64,000 bases of DNA, taken from Platerodrilus igneus (Eukaryota > Arthropoda > Insecta > Coleoptera > Lycidae). Below are positions 33,813-44,283 of the stretch, one piece after another. The notes under the pieces are model-generated. The model was not told the DNA's origin and searched no databases. It saw nothing but the letters and a program-made list of their open reading frames with translations. The stretch is from contig JARFIW010001458.1 in the NCBI GenBank assembly GCA_036346225.1, forward strand, positions 3,472,001-3,536,000. The letters run 5' to 3'. The stretch's first letter is position 1. Every line of letters starts with the position of its first letter. Position numbers and translations under genes: made by a program.

Positions 33813-34426
33813 TGTACCATGCCACTTTATTCGTCTTCGTGTCATGCTACAGTTTCGTAGTCTCTAAAGATTTACTCTCTGTAATTGCTTACTATCAAGA
33901 ACATAGTTAATTCTTGCAAGGTAGTACTTAGTTATGTTCAATTCTTTGATGCTTGTTAAGTTGCCTATATTTCTAAATTTGCACTCAGATACAAGTTTAA
34001 ATAACTAGTTTAATTTTGTCTAATAAATTGCTTAAAAGTCTTTAACAACTTTATTATATAAGGTTCAATTCCTCTTTGTATTTAAAAGTTTGAGAAACAT
34101 CAAATGTTTAAATAAATTCTAATTAGCTGGAATAATATCTTCATACATAACACAATTGGATTTGAAGACCACATATAAATACAAATTCAAGTTTCCCCAG
34201 TAAAAAAGGTTAAGTTATAAAGAAAACATCTGTTTTCTATCTGGTCTGACACGACGGCAAACAAGATCTTTCTTTCTCAATTTACCTTCGTGTTGAATAG
34301 GCGAATTACTAAGATGCTAAAATAAAATAATATTTTAGGAACCTTATAAAATGTTAGGTGAACGCTATCTTGATAAATTGTCCATCGTATTTATAACCGA
34401 TGGTAAGATTTTTGTAGAACAATAAT
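33813..34426 (+). repeat. 5' LTR of element B, first part
   Basis: Matches 48129-48720. It is cut at ATAAT (34422-34426) by insertion of element D and resumes at 42724. Confidence 0.9.
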
Positions 34427-34646
34427 TGTAAAGTCCTTGATAGAAATAAACGCCAACTTGAGTTTTTAATGTATAATGGAATGAATGTTCTCACTTATTA
34501 TAAACTGTTGTTACAAAGTATTGACATGGTGTAACCCAAAGGTGTAGACCGACTGACTCAATGTATATATGATTCCACTTTATTTGCATATTAACAATAT
34601 AACAAGTTCTGTTATAAAACGTAAGACAATTTACATATTGATAACA
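34427..34646 (-). repeat. 3' LTR of element D
   Basis: About 220 bp, TGTAAAGTCCTTGATAG at one edge and ACATATTGATAACA at the other on the plus strand. It matches 42494-42718. Confidence 0.88.
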
Positions 34647-34712
34647 AAATCAAATCGAAATGGAGACCAAAACAAGAAAAACAAAAATAATATTTTTTCT
34701 TATTAAATTTAA

Positions 34713-35524
34713 TATTGTAAACGCTGAATATGTTTAACGACACGTTTAGGTCTACTAAACTCGTCCTTCTTGTCAGTTAAATCAATTATATCTGCGTTTG
34801 CCTCTGTAATACTACTATCAACTTTATTAGGCAAAGCTGTCGCAATGAAATGAAACTTTTCAATTTGATTTAAGTGACGCTTCCATGTAATATTGTCTAA
34901 CTGAGGTATCCTGACAATATAAATAGATTTACCTATTCTTTTTTGTATAATACTTTTGATCCAGGTAGGTTTGTTTACAATACGATAATTTTTTACTACA
35001 ACATGTTCACCAGCTTCAAAAACTACAAACCTTCTGCTTCTGAAATTTTTTATTTGCTTTGTTTGTTGAACATGGACGCAACGTTTAACGGTCTCAATAT
35101 GTTTGCTTTTAGGCGGTTATAAAAAATTAAATTTTGTTCTCAAACCTCGTTCAAACATTAACTGTGCAGGAGTTGACTTAGTCGTAGAATGGAGTGCGTT
35201 TCTAAAATCAAACAAGAAACTATTTAAAGATTTGTTTAAATCAATAGATGAGCCCTTGCCCAACGCACACTTAAGCGGGTTTTTGATGGTTTTAACTGCA
35301 TTTTCCGCAGCACCGTTAGAACTGGGACGAAAAGGCGGTGACATAATATGAATGATGTCATTAAAATGCAAAAAATTGTTAAATTCTCGTGATGAGAATG
35401 TAGGCCCATTATCAGTGACAACTTGGCGGGGTAAGCCAAATTGTGCGAACAATGAGCGAAGTATTTCAATTGTTAATTTTGCGGTAATTGATGTCATTGG
35501 AAAAACTTCGATCCATTTTGAGTG
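34713..35524 (-). pseudogene. Element D integrase, C-terminal half
   Basis: The minus-strand frame resumes at the E insertion site with HSKWIEVFPMTSITAKL, then RQVVTDNGPTFSSREF (second catalytic Asp) and SSNGAAENAVKTIK (catalytic Glu). After a stop near 35117 the same reading continues with SKHIETVKRCVHVQQTKQIK and a C-terminal SH3-like stretch, ending at about 34713 (IQRLQY). The first catalytic Asp (VLDAHSK) is in the other half at 39430-39851. Confidence 0.88.
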
Positions 35525-35826
35525 CTTTTATTTGTTTTATTTGTCCCAACGTTTCAGTAGTCTGCTACCTGAAATTTAAGCATACCTAGCTTCCCCACAG
35601 AAAGTAGCCGTCATGTGTAATGTGTGTGTGGAGGGGATGGTTGTGTGTATGTGTATTATGTGTGTGACGTTGGTTCGTGTTGCGTTCCCCCTCTAAGACC
35701 AGGACCATCGGCAGCCGGATATCCCAGTCGTCAAGAAAGAACGCACAACGGACATTGCCTTATCAGTCCGGACCATCGGCAGCCGGAAATCCAGACGTTG
35801 AAAAGGCAATGTAAATGTGTGTTGTA

Positions 35827-35864
<38 letters not shown>

Positions 35865-35880
35865 GTGTGTGTGTGTGTGA

Positions 35881-35915
<35 letters not shown>

Positions 35916-36680
35916 GGGGTTGTGTGTATGTGTGTTGTGTGTGATGTTGGTATCCGTGTTACGTTCAACTTTTAGGACCAGGACCATCGGAAGCCGGATA
36001 TCCCAATCGTAAAAGAGGAACGCTCGACGGATATTGCCTTATCAGTCCGGATCATTGGCAGCCGGAAATCCAGATGTTGAAAAAGCAATGTAAGTGTGTG
36101 AATGGTGTTTAGTGTTTGCACAGTGCATAAGAGGTGTTTTGTGTGTTTATGTGTATGTGTGTGTGTGTGTGTGTGTTGTGTGTGTGTGTATGTGTGTGTG
36201 AAATGTGTTTGATATGTTAATTTGTGTTTATGTTTGCCCAGGTTACCAAAAGGTTAGATTGAATTAGTATAATTTTGTACATGTTTGAACTTATACTATT
36301 ACACAAAAAGATTTGGTTCTTTCAGAAGAAAGGATTTGTTTGCTGTATTATTTGTCTCAGATATGTGTAGGTTTGGTTCTTAAAATTTAGCTTTAGTAAA
36401 AAGGAAAAGAAATTCCCTATTCTACTACTTAAAATTAACTTATACTACTACTGTTAGTTATTATTTGTTAGAGACAGAGTTGCTAATATTTAGAAGCATG
36501 CAAATTCTACATACTAGGGGGTTATATTGTTTCAAAGTCGGGTTGATACTTTAATCTTGTTGCTTCTGGTCGTCAAGAGCAGAGCTCTTGGAATTTCAGG
36601 CGATCTGTTTCCGGAGCAGAGCCTCGGTCCGAGGAGAGGTGGTAATCTTATGTCTCTGTCCGGGTAGTTTTGTTTGTGTC
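35525..36680 (-). repeat. 3' UTR of element E with duplicated block and (GT)n tracts
   Basis: Two similar ~150 bp blocks, 35667-35820 and 35946-36095 (plus strand), share CATCGG-AGCCGGATATCCCA and TTGCCTTATCAGTCCGGA. They alternate with (GT)n tracts at 35825-35900 and 36150-36200, the first ending in a (GA)n run. Read in element sense these are (AC)n. Open frames across them only encode His/Thr repeats and are not genes. Confidence 0.85.
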
Positions 36681-36682
36681 TT

Positions 36683-38650
36683 TTATCCGTCAAGATAACG
36701 TTGGTAGATGAGTGCCGTGGTTTTTTGTGTGAGTGCAATTAAGTATGGAAAGAGGTTTTCGTTCCAAATCATCTGGTGTTGGGTCTTGTTTACTAATATT
36801 TGTCTATGTTCGTAGAGGTACGGTTGTAAGTCATTACACTCGAATACTATATGTTCCGGTGTTCCTATTTCTCCGCACGTGCATATGTTGTTGTTAACTA
36901 AGTTCATGCGTTCTCTGTATGTTGAATAGGGTCTGTGGCCAGTAAGGTAATGAATAAATCCCCGACTAGGCACCAGGTATTTGGGTTTTAGGCGGTCTTT
37001 GATATTTGGGATCATTGCGTATACCCTTCTACCGGTCGTGCTTTGATCCCATCTTGTCTGCCATTCTGCAAGTATGTAGTTCTTTATTTCCGTTTTTGTC
37101 GTGGGCAGCTGGTTTGTGTCTGAGATGCGTTGTAGTTGTTGGTTATCATTGTGTGTAAGATAGTACATTGCAGCTCGCTGTTTCACTACTAGTCCAAGGG
37201 CATAGTTCCCACCAGTACATGATGTGCATCATGTGCGGTAGTCCAATAAGCTACCGTCAGTCGCAGTAAAACACTTCGTTGTGTACTGTTAATTTTTTGT
37301 CTAGGTTTAATTGTAATAAGGCGATGTCCCCACGCGCTTGCGGTGTATGATACCATAGCACCGAGCACACTGTTGAGCTATAACCTTATGCAATTAAGTG
37401 GTATCTTATAAGTCCTTTGGGCCAGTGTTGCGATGTTCTGCATTGCAGAAGTTGCACTTGCACAGACGGTGTTTATATGTGTAGAGTAATTCTGTTTTTC
37501 GTCTAATGTTAAGCCTAGATATTTTTTGTTTTGTGTTCTACTTATATGTACAAAGTCTAGTTTGATGGTGGGATCCCTTGCCAGGGTTCCCTTCATCACA
37601 AGGTATGTAGCTTTTGTGGTGTTTTATTGGCATTTTGTTGGTTTTGCACCAACTTTGTGTATGGGCAAGGGCGATGTTAGCTTTACGTTCAATTTCCCTT
37701 CTGGAATTGCCTTCAACCACCAGCAAGATGTCGTCGGCGTATGCAATCGTCGACAACACTTCGTCAACGGTGTCCAGCTTTTCCAGGAGTTCATCCACTA
37801 CAATATTCCAAAATAGAGGCCCCCATATGGACCCCTGCGGGCAACCTTTATTTATATGTTTGGTAATGCTCTCCGTGCCTTGTAGGGTTACATACCTGTC
37901 CCTGCAGGAGCTCCTGAAAGAATGGTATAGTTGTGATGGACAGTTTATGGTCGTAAGTCTTGTAAAAAGTGAAGGCCACCAAAGGTTATTAAATGCGCCT
38001 TCTATGTCCACTAATATTAATAGGACGTATTTTTTGTGTGAGTGCTTGATGGTTTGTATTGCTTGATTTATGGCGTCCTCGGTCAATTTGTTTTCTGTAA
38101 AGCCGTATTATCTTGAATGTACTCCTGTGATTTGTCTGTGGTCCTGCATTCGTTTACATAATAGATTTTCATACGTTTTTCCTAGCGTGTTCAAAAAGCA
38201 TATGGGTCGGTAAGAACCTGGTTGTTTGAGGTCTTTACCTTTCCATTAAGGGATAATCACGACATTCGCCTGTTTCCAGATGTTCGGAAAAACAGCTTGT
38301 CGTACGCATTCATTGTACATTGCTGTTAGCGTCGGTGTTAATTTATCTTGTAGCGCTATGCCAATCTTCGCAAGAATTCCATCCGGTCCAGGTGCTTTCC
38401 TGCTCTTCGATTGACATAGTGCGCATCTCACTTCGTCTTCTGTGAAAGGATCTAAGTTGTCATCTTGTCTGTTCCATGGTCGGTTATCTACGTGGTTTCT
38501 GTCGATTACTCCTTGTCGTCTGAGTCGTTGTTCGTTAGTGTCGTCTTGAACGTTGTCATCAGGCAAAACTGTTTGTAATAGTAGTGTCACAGTTTCACCC
38601 CAGTCTTTTGTGTATGTACCGTCTTGTTTTATTAAAGTCGAATAAGTCAT
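36683..38650 (-). pseudogene. Element E reverse transcriptase and C-terminal finger
   Basis: Minus strand, in at least four frames. 38650-38246 has SKSRKAPGPDGILAKIGIAL and PNIWKQANVVIIP (RT motif 1 region). 38086-37538 has VLLILVDIEGAFNNLWWPSL, INKGCPQGSIWGPLFW and the active site TIAYADDILLVVEGNSR. 37599-37378 has NKKYLGLTLDEKQNYSTHI. 37186-36683 ends with RPYSTYRERMNLVNN and the zinc-finger-like ICTCGEIGTPEHIVFEC. The catalytic AYADD is intact, but the frame breaks make the copy inactive. Confidence 0.9.
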
Positions 38651-38716
38651 CGGTGGTTTGATTTTACCCTGAGTGATTTTATAGGGTATTCCCCAGGCGT
38701 CAGTTTGTAAGTGTCT

Positions 38717-39429
38717 TTACACGAATAATTCCCATAACCTTCTTTTCATGTCAGTCAGCTCTTTTTGGTATATGTCTTTTAATTGTCGATAATTTGTTAG
38801 GTGGTATGCTCTCCCGGCCGGTATTAGGAAGTTTTGATAGCTTTTTCTCGCTCGCTGTGTTTCCTTTTTTAGGTTCTGTAAGCGTCTTGTCGATTGGATT
38901 GTCTTCGTGTGTCGTGTTTTCTGTTGTTTTGTGAGCACTTGCTCCATTGTCGGTCTAATTGTGTTGGTGAGTAGTTTTGTATACTTGTGAACGTTTTCAT
39001 CTGATCTTATATCGTGTGGGGGTACAAATGTGTCCCTCAGTTTGTTCCAATTTGCATTTCGTATTTTGTATCGTTGTACTTTGGTGAAGTTTTGTGGTGT
39101 GTCAAATGTCCTGGCTGTCATGTCAATGTTGAACGTGATTAGGTTGTGGTCACTAACACTTTGGTGTTCTAATACCTGCCGGTCTTGTATGTAGTCCAGC
39201 CCATTTGTCACTGTAACGTCTATGTTTGTTCCTGTTACTGCATGGGTGTTGTATGTGGATGGGTTATTAGGGAGGTTGATTACTTCGAGTTGTAGTTCGT
39301 TAATCAAGTTTTTGACTTGTTCTTCGCGTTCGTCCGTGAGGGAACTGTGCCACATCGGGGATTTTCCATTTACGTCTGCCTTAATAACTATCGGTTTGTT
39401 GTTGTAAATGTGTAATATGTTGCGTATGT
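38717..39429 (-). pseudogene. Element E endonuclease domain, 5'-truncated
   Basis: Apurinic/apyrimidinic-type endonuclease remnant: IKADVNGKSPMWHSSLTDER, then NNPSTYNTHAVTGTNIDVTV and HQSVSDHNLITFNID, which carry the D/N and SDH residues of the family. The N-terminal third of the domain and the upstream ORF1 are missing because copying stopped here during insertion. The reading fuses with that of D at 39430. Confidence 0.85.
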
Positions 39430-39851
39430 TTTGAGTGTGCATCTAGAACTACTAGAAATTGCTTATTTAAAAAGGGACCCATGAAGTCAATGTGTAGCCG
39501 TGACCAAACTTTAGTTGGCCAAGGCCAAACCCATAATTTACTTTTATCTGGGTTTTTATTGTTTATAATACTATTTTGGCATATTTTTTTTGATATTAAC
39601 GCAATATCTTTACATAGACCATGCCACCAAAAGTAAGATCGAGCTAAAGATTTCATTTTTACAACCCCCAAGTGAAAGAAATGTAACTTGTTCATCACCC
39701 CCTTGTGTAAACTTTCAGGAACAACTAACCGGTTATTCCATATTAAGCAATTAGTTTCCACACTTAATTCTTTCCTGATCTTGAAAAAAGATTTCAGAAT
39801 AGTAAGTGACTTGCTAGACAACCAAACCGTACATAATTTAAAACTTTGCAT
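39430..39851 (-). pseudogene. Element D integrase, N-terminal half
   Basis: Minus strand: IWNNRLVVPESLHKGVMNKL, HFFHLGVVKMKSLARSYFWW (zinc-binding His pair), CQNSIINNKNPDKSKLW, then WSRLHIDFMGPFLNKQFLVV and LDAHSK with the first catalytic Asp. The second zinc-finger Cys region is damaged by a deletion. The gene is cut here by E and continues at 35524. Confidence 0.88.
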
Positions 39852-39894
39852 AGTATGGTGTCTGCGGACGTGGCCTTTTTAATGATTTCAAAAT

Positions 39895-40376
39895 TCAGTG
39901 GAAAATCCTAGTTGTTCGAAAAAACTTAACAAAATCTAATTCAAATTTGTCCTGCGATGGCAAATTAACATTAATCTGTAATCGAGATAAGAAATCTGCC
40001 GTGTTTTTCTCAAACTTAACAAACTCGATTTTGTAATTGTAATTTGAGAGTATAACAGCCCAACGGCGCAAACGATTTGCCGAAAATTGAGATATTTCTT
40101 TTTGCGGGTGAAAAATTGAAGTCAAAGGTTTATGGTCTATTACTAATACAAAATCTTTACCATACAGATACTGGTTAAATTTACTCAGACCAAAAATAAT
40201 TGATAATCCTTCCTTTTCGATTTGGGAATACCTTTTTCTGTATCCGACAGAGTACGTGAAGCGAAAGCGATGGGTTTTTCAAACCCATCACTCATTATAT
40301 GGCTAATTACCGCTCCAATGCCTACGTTTGAAGCATCAGTAAGTAATTTAAATGGTAATTCGGGATTAAAATGCAC
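39895..40376 (-). pseudogene. Element D RNase H
   Basis: Minus strand, two frames. FKLLTDASNVGIGAVISH carries the first Asp, then GFEKPIAFASRTLSDTEKGI. After a shift near 40200 come FHPQKEISQFSANRLRRWAV and NTADFLSRL (last acid residue, NxADxLSR motif). The domain removes the RNA strand during reverse transcription. Confidence 0.88.
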
Positions 40377-40737
40377 TATTATATTGGCAGAAATTAATAA
40401 TTGTTTAATTTGTTTAAAAGCACTATCGCAGCGTGATGACCAATTCCACGTTGCACTTGTTCATAGTAAATTATATAATAGATAAAAAATAGTAGATAAG
40501 TTGGGTACAAATTTTCCATAATAATTAATTAATCCAACGAAAGACTTTAATTGTGTTACGTTCTGTAGTGTTGACGCGTCGACAATTGCCGTAATTTTGT
40601 CTTAGTGTGTAAACTCGTTTTGTCAATATTAAAACCTAAATACGAAATAATGGTTTGAAAAGATTTACATTTTTTATAGAAAATTTTTAAACCTGCTTCT
40701 TGTAAGATGTTATCGCCTTAGTAAGGTGTTGTAAATG

Positions 40738-41217
40738 TTATTTATAGTCTTTCCCAGTAACTAATATATTGTCCTGGAAAACGACTACTCTGTCAAGGCC
40801 TTCTAAAAACGAATCCATAATTTTTTGAAATTTAGCGGGAATACTAGCTACTCCAAAAAGTGTCCTATTGTATCTATAAAGTCCCTTGTCTGCAGAAATA
40901 GTAACTAAATGCTGATATGCATTTGACATATCTAATTTAGTAAAAAGTTCACCGCCTTGCAACTTTGAAAACAGCTTTTCGATACGGGGCAAAGGATATT
41001 GATCTATCTTAATATAGAGATTAAGAGTAACTTTAAAATCACCACACAACCTTACCGTACCGTCCTTCTTTTGAACAGGTACAACTAAATTTTCCCAGTT
41101 AATAAAATTTACTGATTTCAAAACACTAGAATTGGTTAAACGTCCTAATTCATTTTCCACTTTTTTTTTTAATTGCAAACGGCAAAGAACGCGCCTTAAA
41201 ATATTTTGGTCTGACAT
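40738..41217 (-). pseudogene. Element D reverse transcriptase with altered active site
   Basis: Minus strand, 159 readable residues: ENLVVPVQKKDGTVRLCGDF, KIDQYPLPRIEKLFSKLQGG, ELFTKLDMSNAYQHL (first Asp), then ASIPAKFQKIMDSFLEGL and VVVFQDNILVTG. The Y/F-x-D-D box is FQDN here, so the second active-site Asp is lost. Together with the frame breaks this shows the copy cannot reverse transcribe. The thumb and connection (about 40730-40380) are in further broken frames. Confidence 0.9.
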
Positions 41218-41484
41218 CAGGTGACTTTAATTTAATTGTGATAAATCATTTATTGAAACAAACTAACCCCGGTTCAAAAGCACTCGCATAATCTTTGATT
41301 AAATTTTTTACAAGTATATCATCCTGCATATTCAAATGATTTATTTTCGTAATGCATAAAATAAATTTTTGTAAAAAATTACGGTCTAAAAGAGGAGGTC
41401 CTGTAGCATTTTCAATTACGTAAAAATTCATTGGTTTGCTATTATTCAAATAAAAAACTTAACAAGTCATATATCCTAACGGAA

Positions 41485-42446
41485 TTATTTTATCTCCGTT
41501 GTATAAGTTAAAACTTTACTTCTTTTTAAATTCTTACCAGCAAAATTACTTTGATAAAACTGGTTGGAGATAACGGAAAGACTAGAACCTGTGTCAATTG
41601 TAAAATCTAATGCCTTATCATCTATAAACACCTGCAACATAATAGAATTAGTGTTACTTTCTAAATTAAATAAAGAATAATCCTCAATTTCTATAAAATG
41701 CTGCGAATGATGCGGTTCTTGTATTTTTCGATTCTTAGATGTTTTGGATGCTTTATTTGGACATATTGGAACCAAATGACCCTTGATGCTGCAAATATGG
41801 CAGAAACATTCTCGAAACGAACATTTCTTAGTCTTCTCAGGTTCACCATTTCTGAAATTATACTTTTTTTTTATATAGTTAAGCTCGGATTCCTTTTTGA
41901 TAGTTGTTCTGGTTCGTAATTTGATGTCAACCTAGCTGCTTTTGCGGTTGCAATTTCTACAGCTTTCTCTAAACTAAGGGATTTTGTTTCTTCAAGAAGC
42001 CTATCTTGAGCAGATCCCTGGTAACATGCAACGACAAAATGATCGTGCAAGACTAAATCTAACTCTGTGGTTTCAAAATCACAAAATGTCGCAAAATTGT
42101 GTATTCGTGCACACCACTCTCTTGGCGATTCATTTTCTAATTATCGGGATGTATAAAATTTATACCTCGCTGCAAAAACGGATAATGTGGGATTAAAATG
42201 ATCGAATAATAGTTTGATTAAATCCGAATACTTTTTTGTTTCCGGTTCTGCTGACATGCATAAATTATGAATTAATTTATAAGCATCTTCATTAAGAATA
42301 TTTAATAAAATAGCCACTTTACGATTATCGTCTGTGATAGCATTAGCTACAAAATAACTTGCTACTCGTCTTTTGAAAATTGACCAGTCCGAATTTGAGG
42401 GGCCAAACTCGTGGAGATGTCCAACGTTCCCAGTTTTAACGGCCAT
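41485..42446 (-). pseudogene. Element D gag, zinc knuckle and protease
   Basis: ATG at 42446: MAVKTGNVGHLHEFGPSNSD, DWSIFKRRVASYFVANAI and LLNILNEDAYKLIHNLC, a typical Gypsy capsid start. Broken frames continue to about 41900. A CCHC knuckle C-H-I-C-S-I-K-G-H-L-V-P-I-C is read near 41770. The protease has ALDFTIDTGSSLSVISNQFY with an intact DTGSS active site. A frameshift follows near 42140 and a stop at 41485. Confidence 0.85.
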
Positions 42447-42477
42447 TATTTAACGATGAGGAAAGAGTTTTAATATC

Positions 42478-42493
42478 CCATCTCGTCGCCAGT
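42478..42493 (-). promoter_or_regulatory. Primer-binding site of element D
   Basis: Directly after the LTR end (TTAACA) the minus strand reads ACTGGCGACGAGATGGGA. TGGCGAC-type sites are used by several insect Gypsy elements with a tRNA-Arg primer; the tRNA assignment is inferred. Confidence 0.65.
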
Positions 42494-42718
42494 TGTTAAG
42501 TCCTTGATAGAAATAAACACCAACTTGGGTTTTGTAATGTATAATAGAATAAATGTCCTCACTTACTATAAACTGTTATTACAAAGTATTGACATGGTTA
42601 AACCCAAAGGTGTAGGCCAACTGATTTAATGTATATATGATCCCACTTTATTTGCATATTAACAGTATAACAAGTTCTGTTATCAATCGTTAGCCAATTT
42701 ACATATTGATACATTACA
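42494..42718 (-). repeat. 5' LTR of element D
   Basis: 225 bp. On the minus strand it starts TGTAATGTATCAATATG and ends GGACTTAACA. It matches 34427-34646 with visible divergence, so D is not a very recent insertion. Confidence 0.88.
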
Positions 42719-42723
42719 ATAAT

Positions 42724-43992
42724 CTTGTTCTTTGAAACTTGCCAGCCATGTTGAGGCTAATAATAATTTATTTTACGTCCTACTGACAGGTTACTAACTT
42801 GTTTATATCTAGAAGATATGGTTTCTTCATCAGGGAACTGACCTTAAACTTCAAGAGGTTTCATATTCGACACAGTTACAATACAGAGAACAAAGTCCAC
42901 TCGCACACCAGGAACAAGCTTACATCATTGCAAGTTCCACGTGGAACATCTCAAATGTTAGAGTAGTGACACTAAACTGTTTACCAGCAGTTTACCAGCA
43001 GTTTACCACGTATGAGATTTTATAAATTTCTAATGTCTGTGAGAATATGATGTCCATAGTCGATTTGCTACTATCAAAGGTTACATTTTACATTACAAGA
43101 AAAATCCATACTTTAACAATTTATACCTTAGCTTTAAATTAAATTAAATACTGCTTGTTTCCAAGCATAGATTTATCTGATAACTGCTTGTTTATTAGAA
43201 ATTTAGTTATTAGTGAAAAGGCCCAAGGTTTCATGAAACTTACAGTCTGAACAATTAAATTGTCATATTATTGAATGCATTTAAATTACATGTTTATGTC
43301 TGATATAATTTTATAGTTTACAACCAGTGAACAAGATATAACTCAGAGTATTCAAATTGTTTCTTACTACTAAAACTAATATTGGTTATTTTGTTTTATA
43401 AATGCTGGATTATACAAATTTACATAAATATTTCTAATCAATGATAATATCAAAGCGTACTGTCAATCTTAAGCAATAAACTTTACCTACCAATTCAAGT
43501 AGTTACTTAAAATATTGACATACCCAGTTAGGATGGAAATGAAAAAGGATCTGGGTGTAAAGCACAACTTCATTTCACATGAACAACCAAAATACATAGC
43601 ATATTTGTAATTACTCTATCAATTCAAAATTAAAACTGAACTTGCTTTCTTATCAAAGCATATGTTATATATTTAAATTAAATAAAACAACTGTTAGTGC
43701 CATCTATTCTTAACTGACCTTAACATTAATGCAAACTAAAGTTTTCTAATATAAATAAAATAAATTATTTTTTTTTAACAGCGTAAACAGATATTATATT
43801 TTAATTAAATTAAACTAGGGGAATTCTACTCAATTGTCTCAGGTGATTATTTTCAACTTTAACTTCATGAGATTTTAAGACTTATGCAGCCTCTGCGACC
43901 TTTAACGGTTAATGCTAGCTGTAACAGGGTAAGCCTCCTTATCCTGTCGTGTACCTACGCCTTTTATCACACCTAAAAATGGGTAGGGTACA
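42724..43992 (+). repeat. 5' LTR of element B, second part
   Basis: Matches 48725-49666, ending CACACCTAAAAATGGGTAGG-GTACA. It lacks about 110 bp that the 3' LTR has (48840-48970). It has about 400 bp (43388-43790) that the 3' LTR lacks, the latter bordered by ATATT on both sides. Confidence 0.88.
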
Positions 43993-44192
43993 CGTGGTGC
44001 ACAATTAATTTTTTGTTTTTCTTTATCATATTTACCACTGAGTCACCACTCACGTGGCGCCCAACAAATCTTTTGTTTTTCTTTGTCATATTTATCACTG
44101 GGTTACAACTCACGTGACGCCCAACATATATTTTTTTGTTTTTCCTTTTATATTTATCACTGGGTCACCACTCACGTGATGCATACTACACG
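43991..44192 (+). repeat. Tandem 60-bp units each re-creating the LTR-end/primer-site junction of B
   Basis: Units start at 43991, 44051, 44111 and 44173 (last one partial). Each begins CACGTG then GCGCCCAAC or a variant (CACGTGGTGCAC, CACGTGGCGCCCAAC, CACGTGACGCCCAAC, CACGTGATGCATAC), followed by a T-rich spacer TTTTGTTTTTCTTT and TATCACTGGGTCACCACT. The first unit overlaps the final CA of the LTR, so each repeat looks like LTR-end plus the first ten bases of a tRNA-Lys primer site. Confidence 0.85.
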
Positions 44193-44283
44193 TTTGACAA
44201 TGTAACCTTCAATTTTCTGTTCTTTTGTTTCAAGTCTAAATAATAATTTGCATTGCTTTTAAAGTATACAAGTTTTTTCCAAT

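Larger units (their letters stand above)
35525..39429 (-). mobile_element. 5'-truncated non-LTR retrotransposon E (R1-clade-like) in the integrase of D
   Basis: The nine bases TTTTGAGTG flank it (35516-35524 and 39430-39438); removing E and one copy restores the D integrase reading DAHSKWIE. On the minus strand it starts abruptly inside the endonuclease domain, runs through reverse transcriptase and a C-terminal CCHC-type finger, has a ~1.1 kb 3' UTR rich in (AC)n, and ends in an A-rich tail (ACAAATAAAACAAATAAAAG). Truncated 5' end, A-rich 3' end and a variable-length duplication are the hallmarks of target-primed reverse transcription. The motifs resemble R1-clade elements such as the Waldo/Mino group; the exact family is inferred. 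Confidence 0.88.
34427..42718 (-). mobile_element. Gypsy-type LTR retrotransposon D inside the 5' LTR of B
   Basis: Short LTRs (34427-34646 and 42494-42718) flank an internal region that on the minus strand reads gag, zinc knuckle, protease, reverse transcriptase, RNase H and integrase. ATAAT occurs outside both edges (34422-34426 and 42719-42723) and only once at the matching place of the intact B LTR copy (about 48720). The integrase gene is split by non-LTR element E. Without E, D is about 4.4 kb. All genes have frame breaks. Confidence 0.92.

Noticed and set aside
35693..35987. His/Thr-rich open frames on the minus strand
   Set aside because: They are translations of the (GT)n/(AC)n tracts in the 3' UTR of element E.
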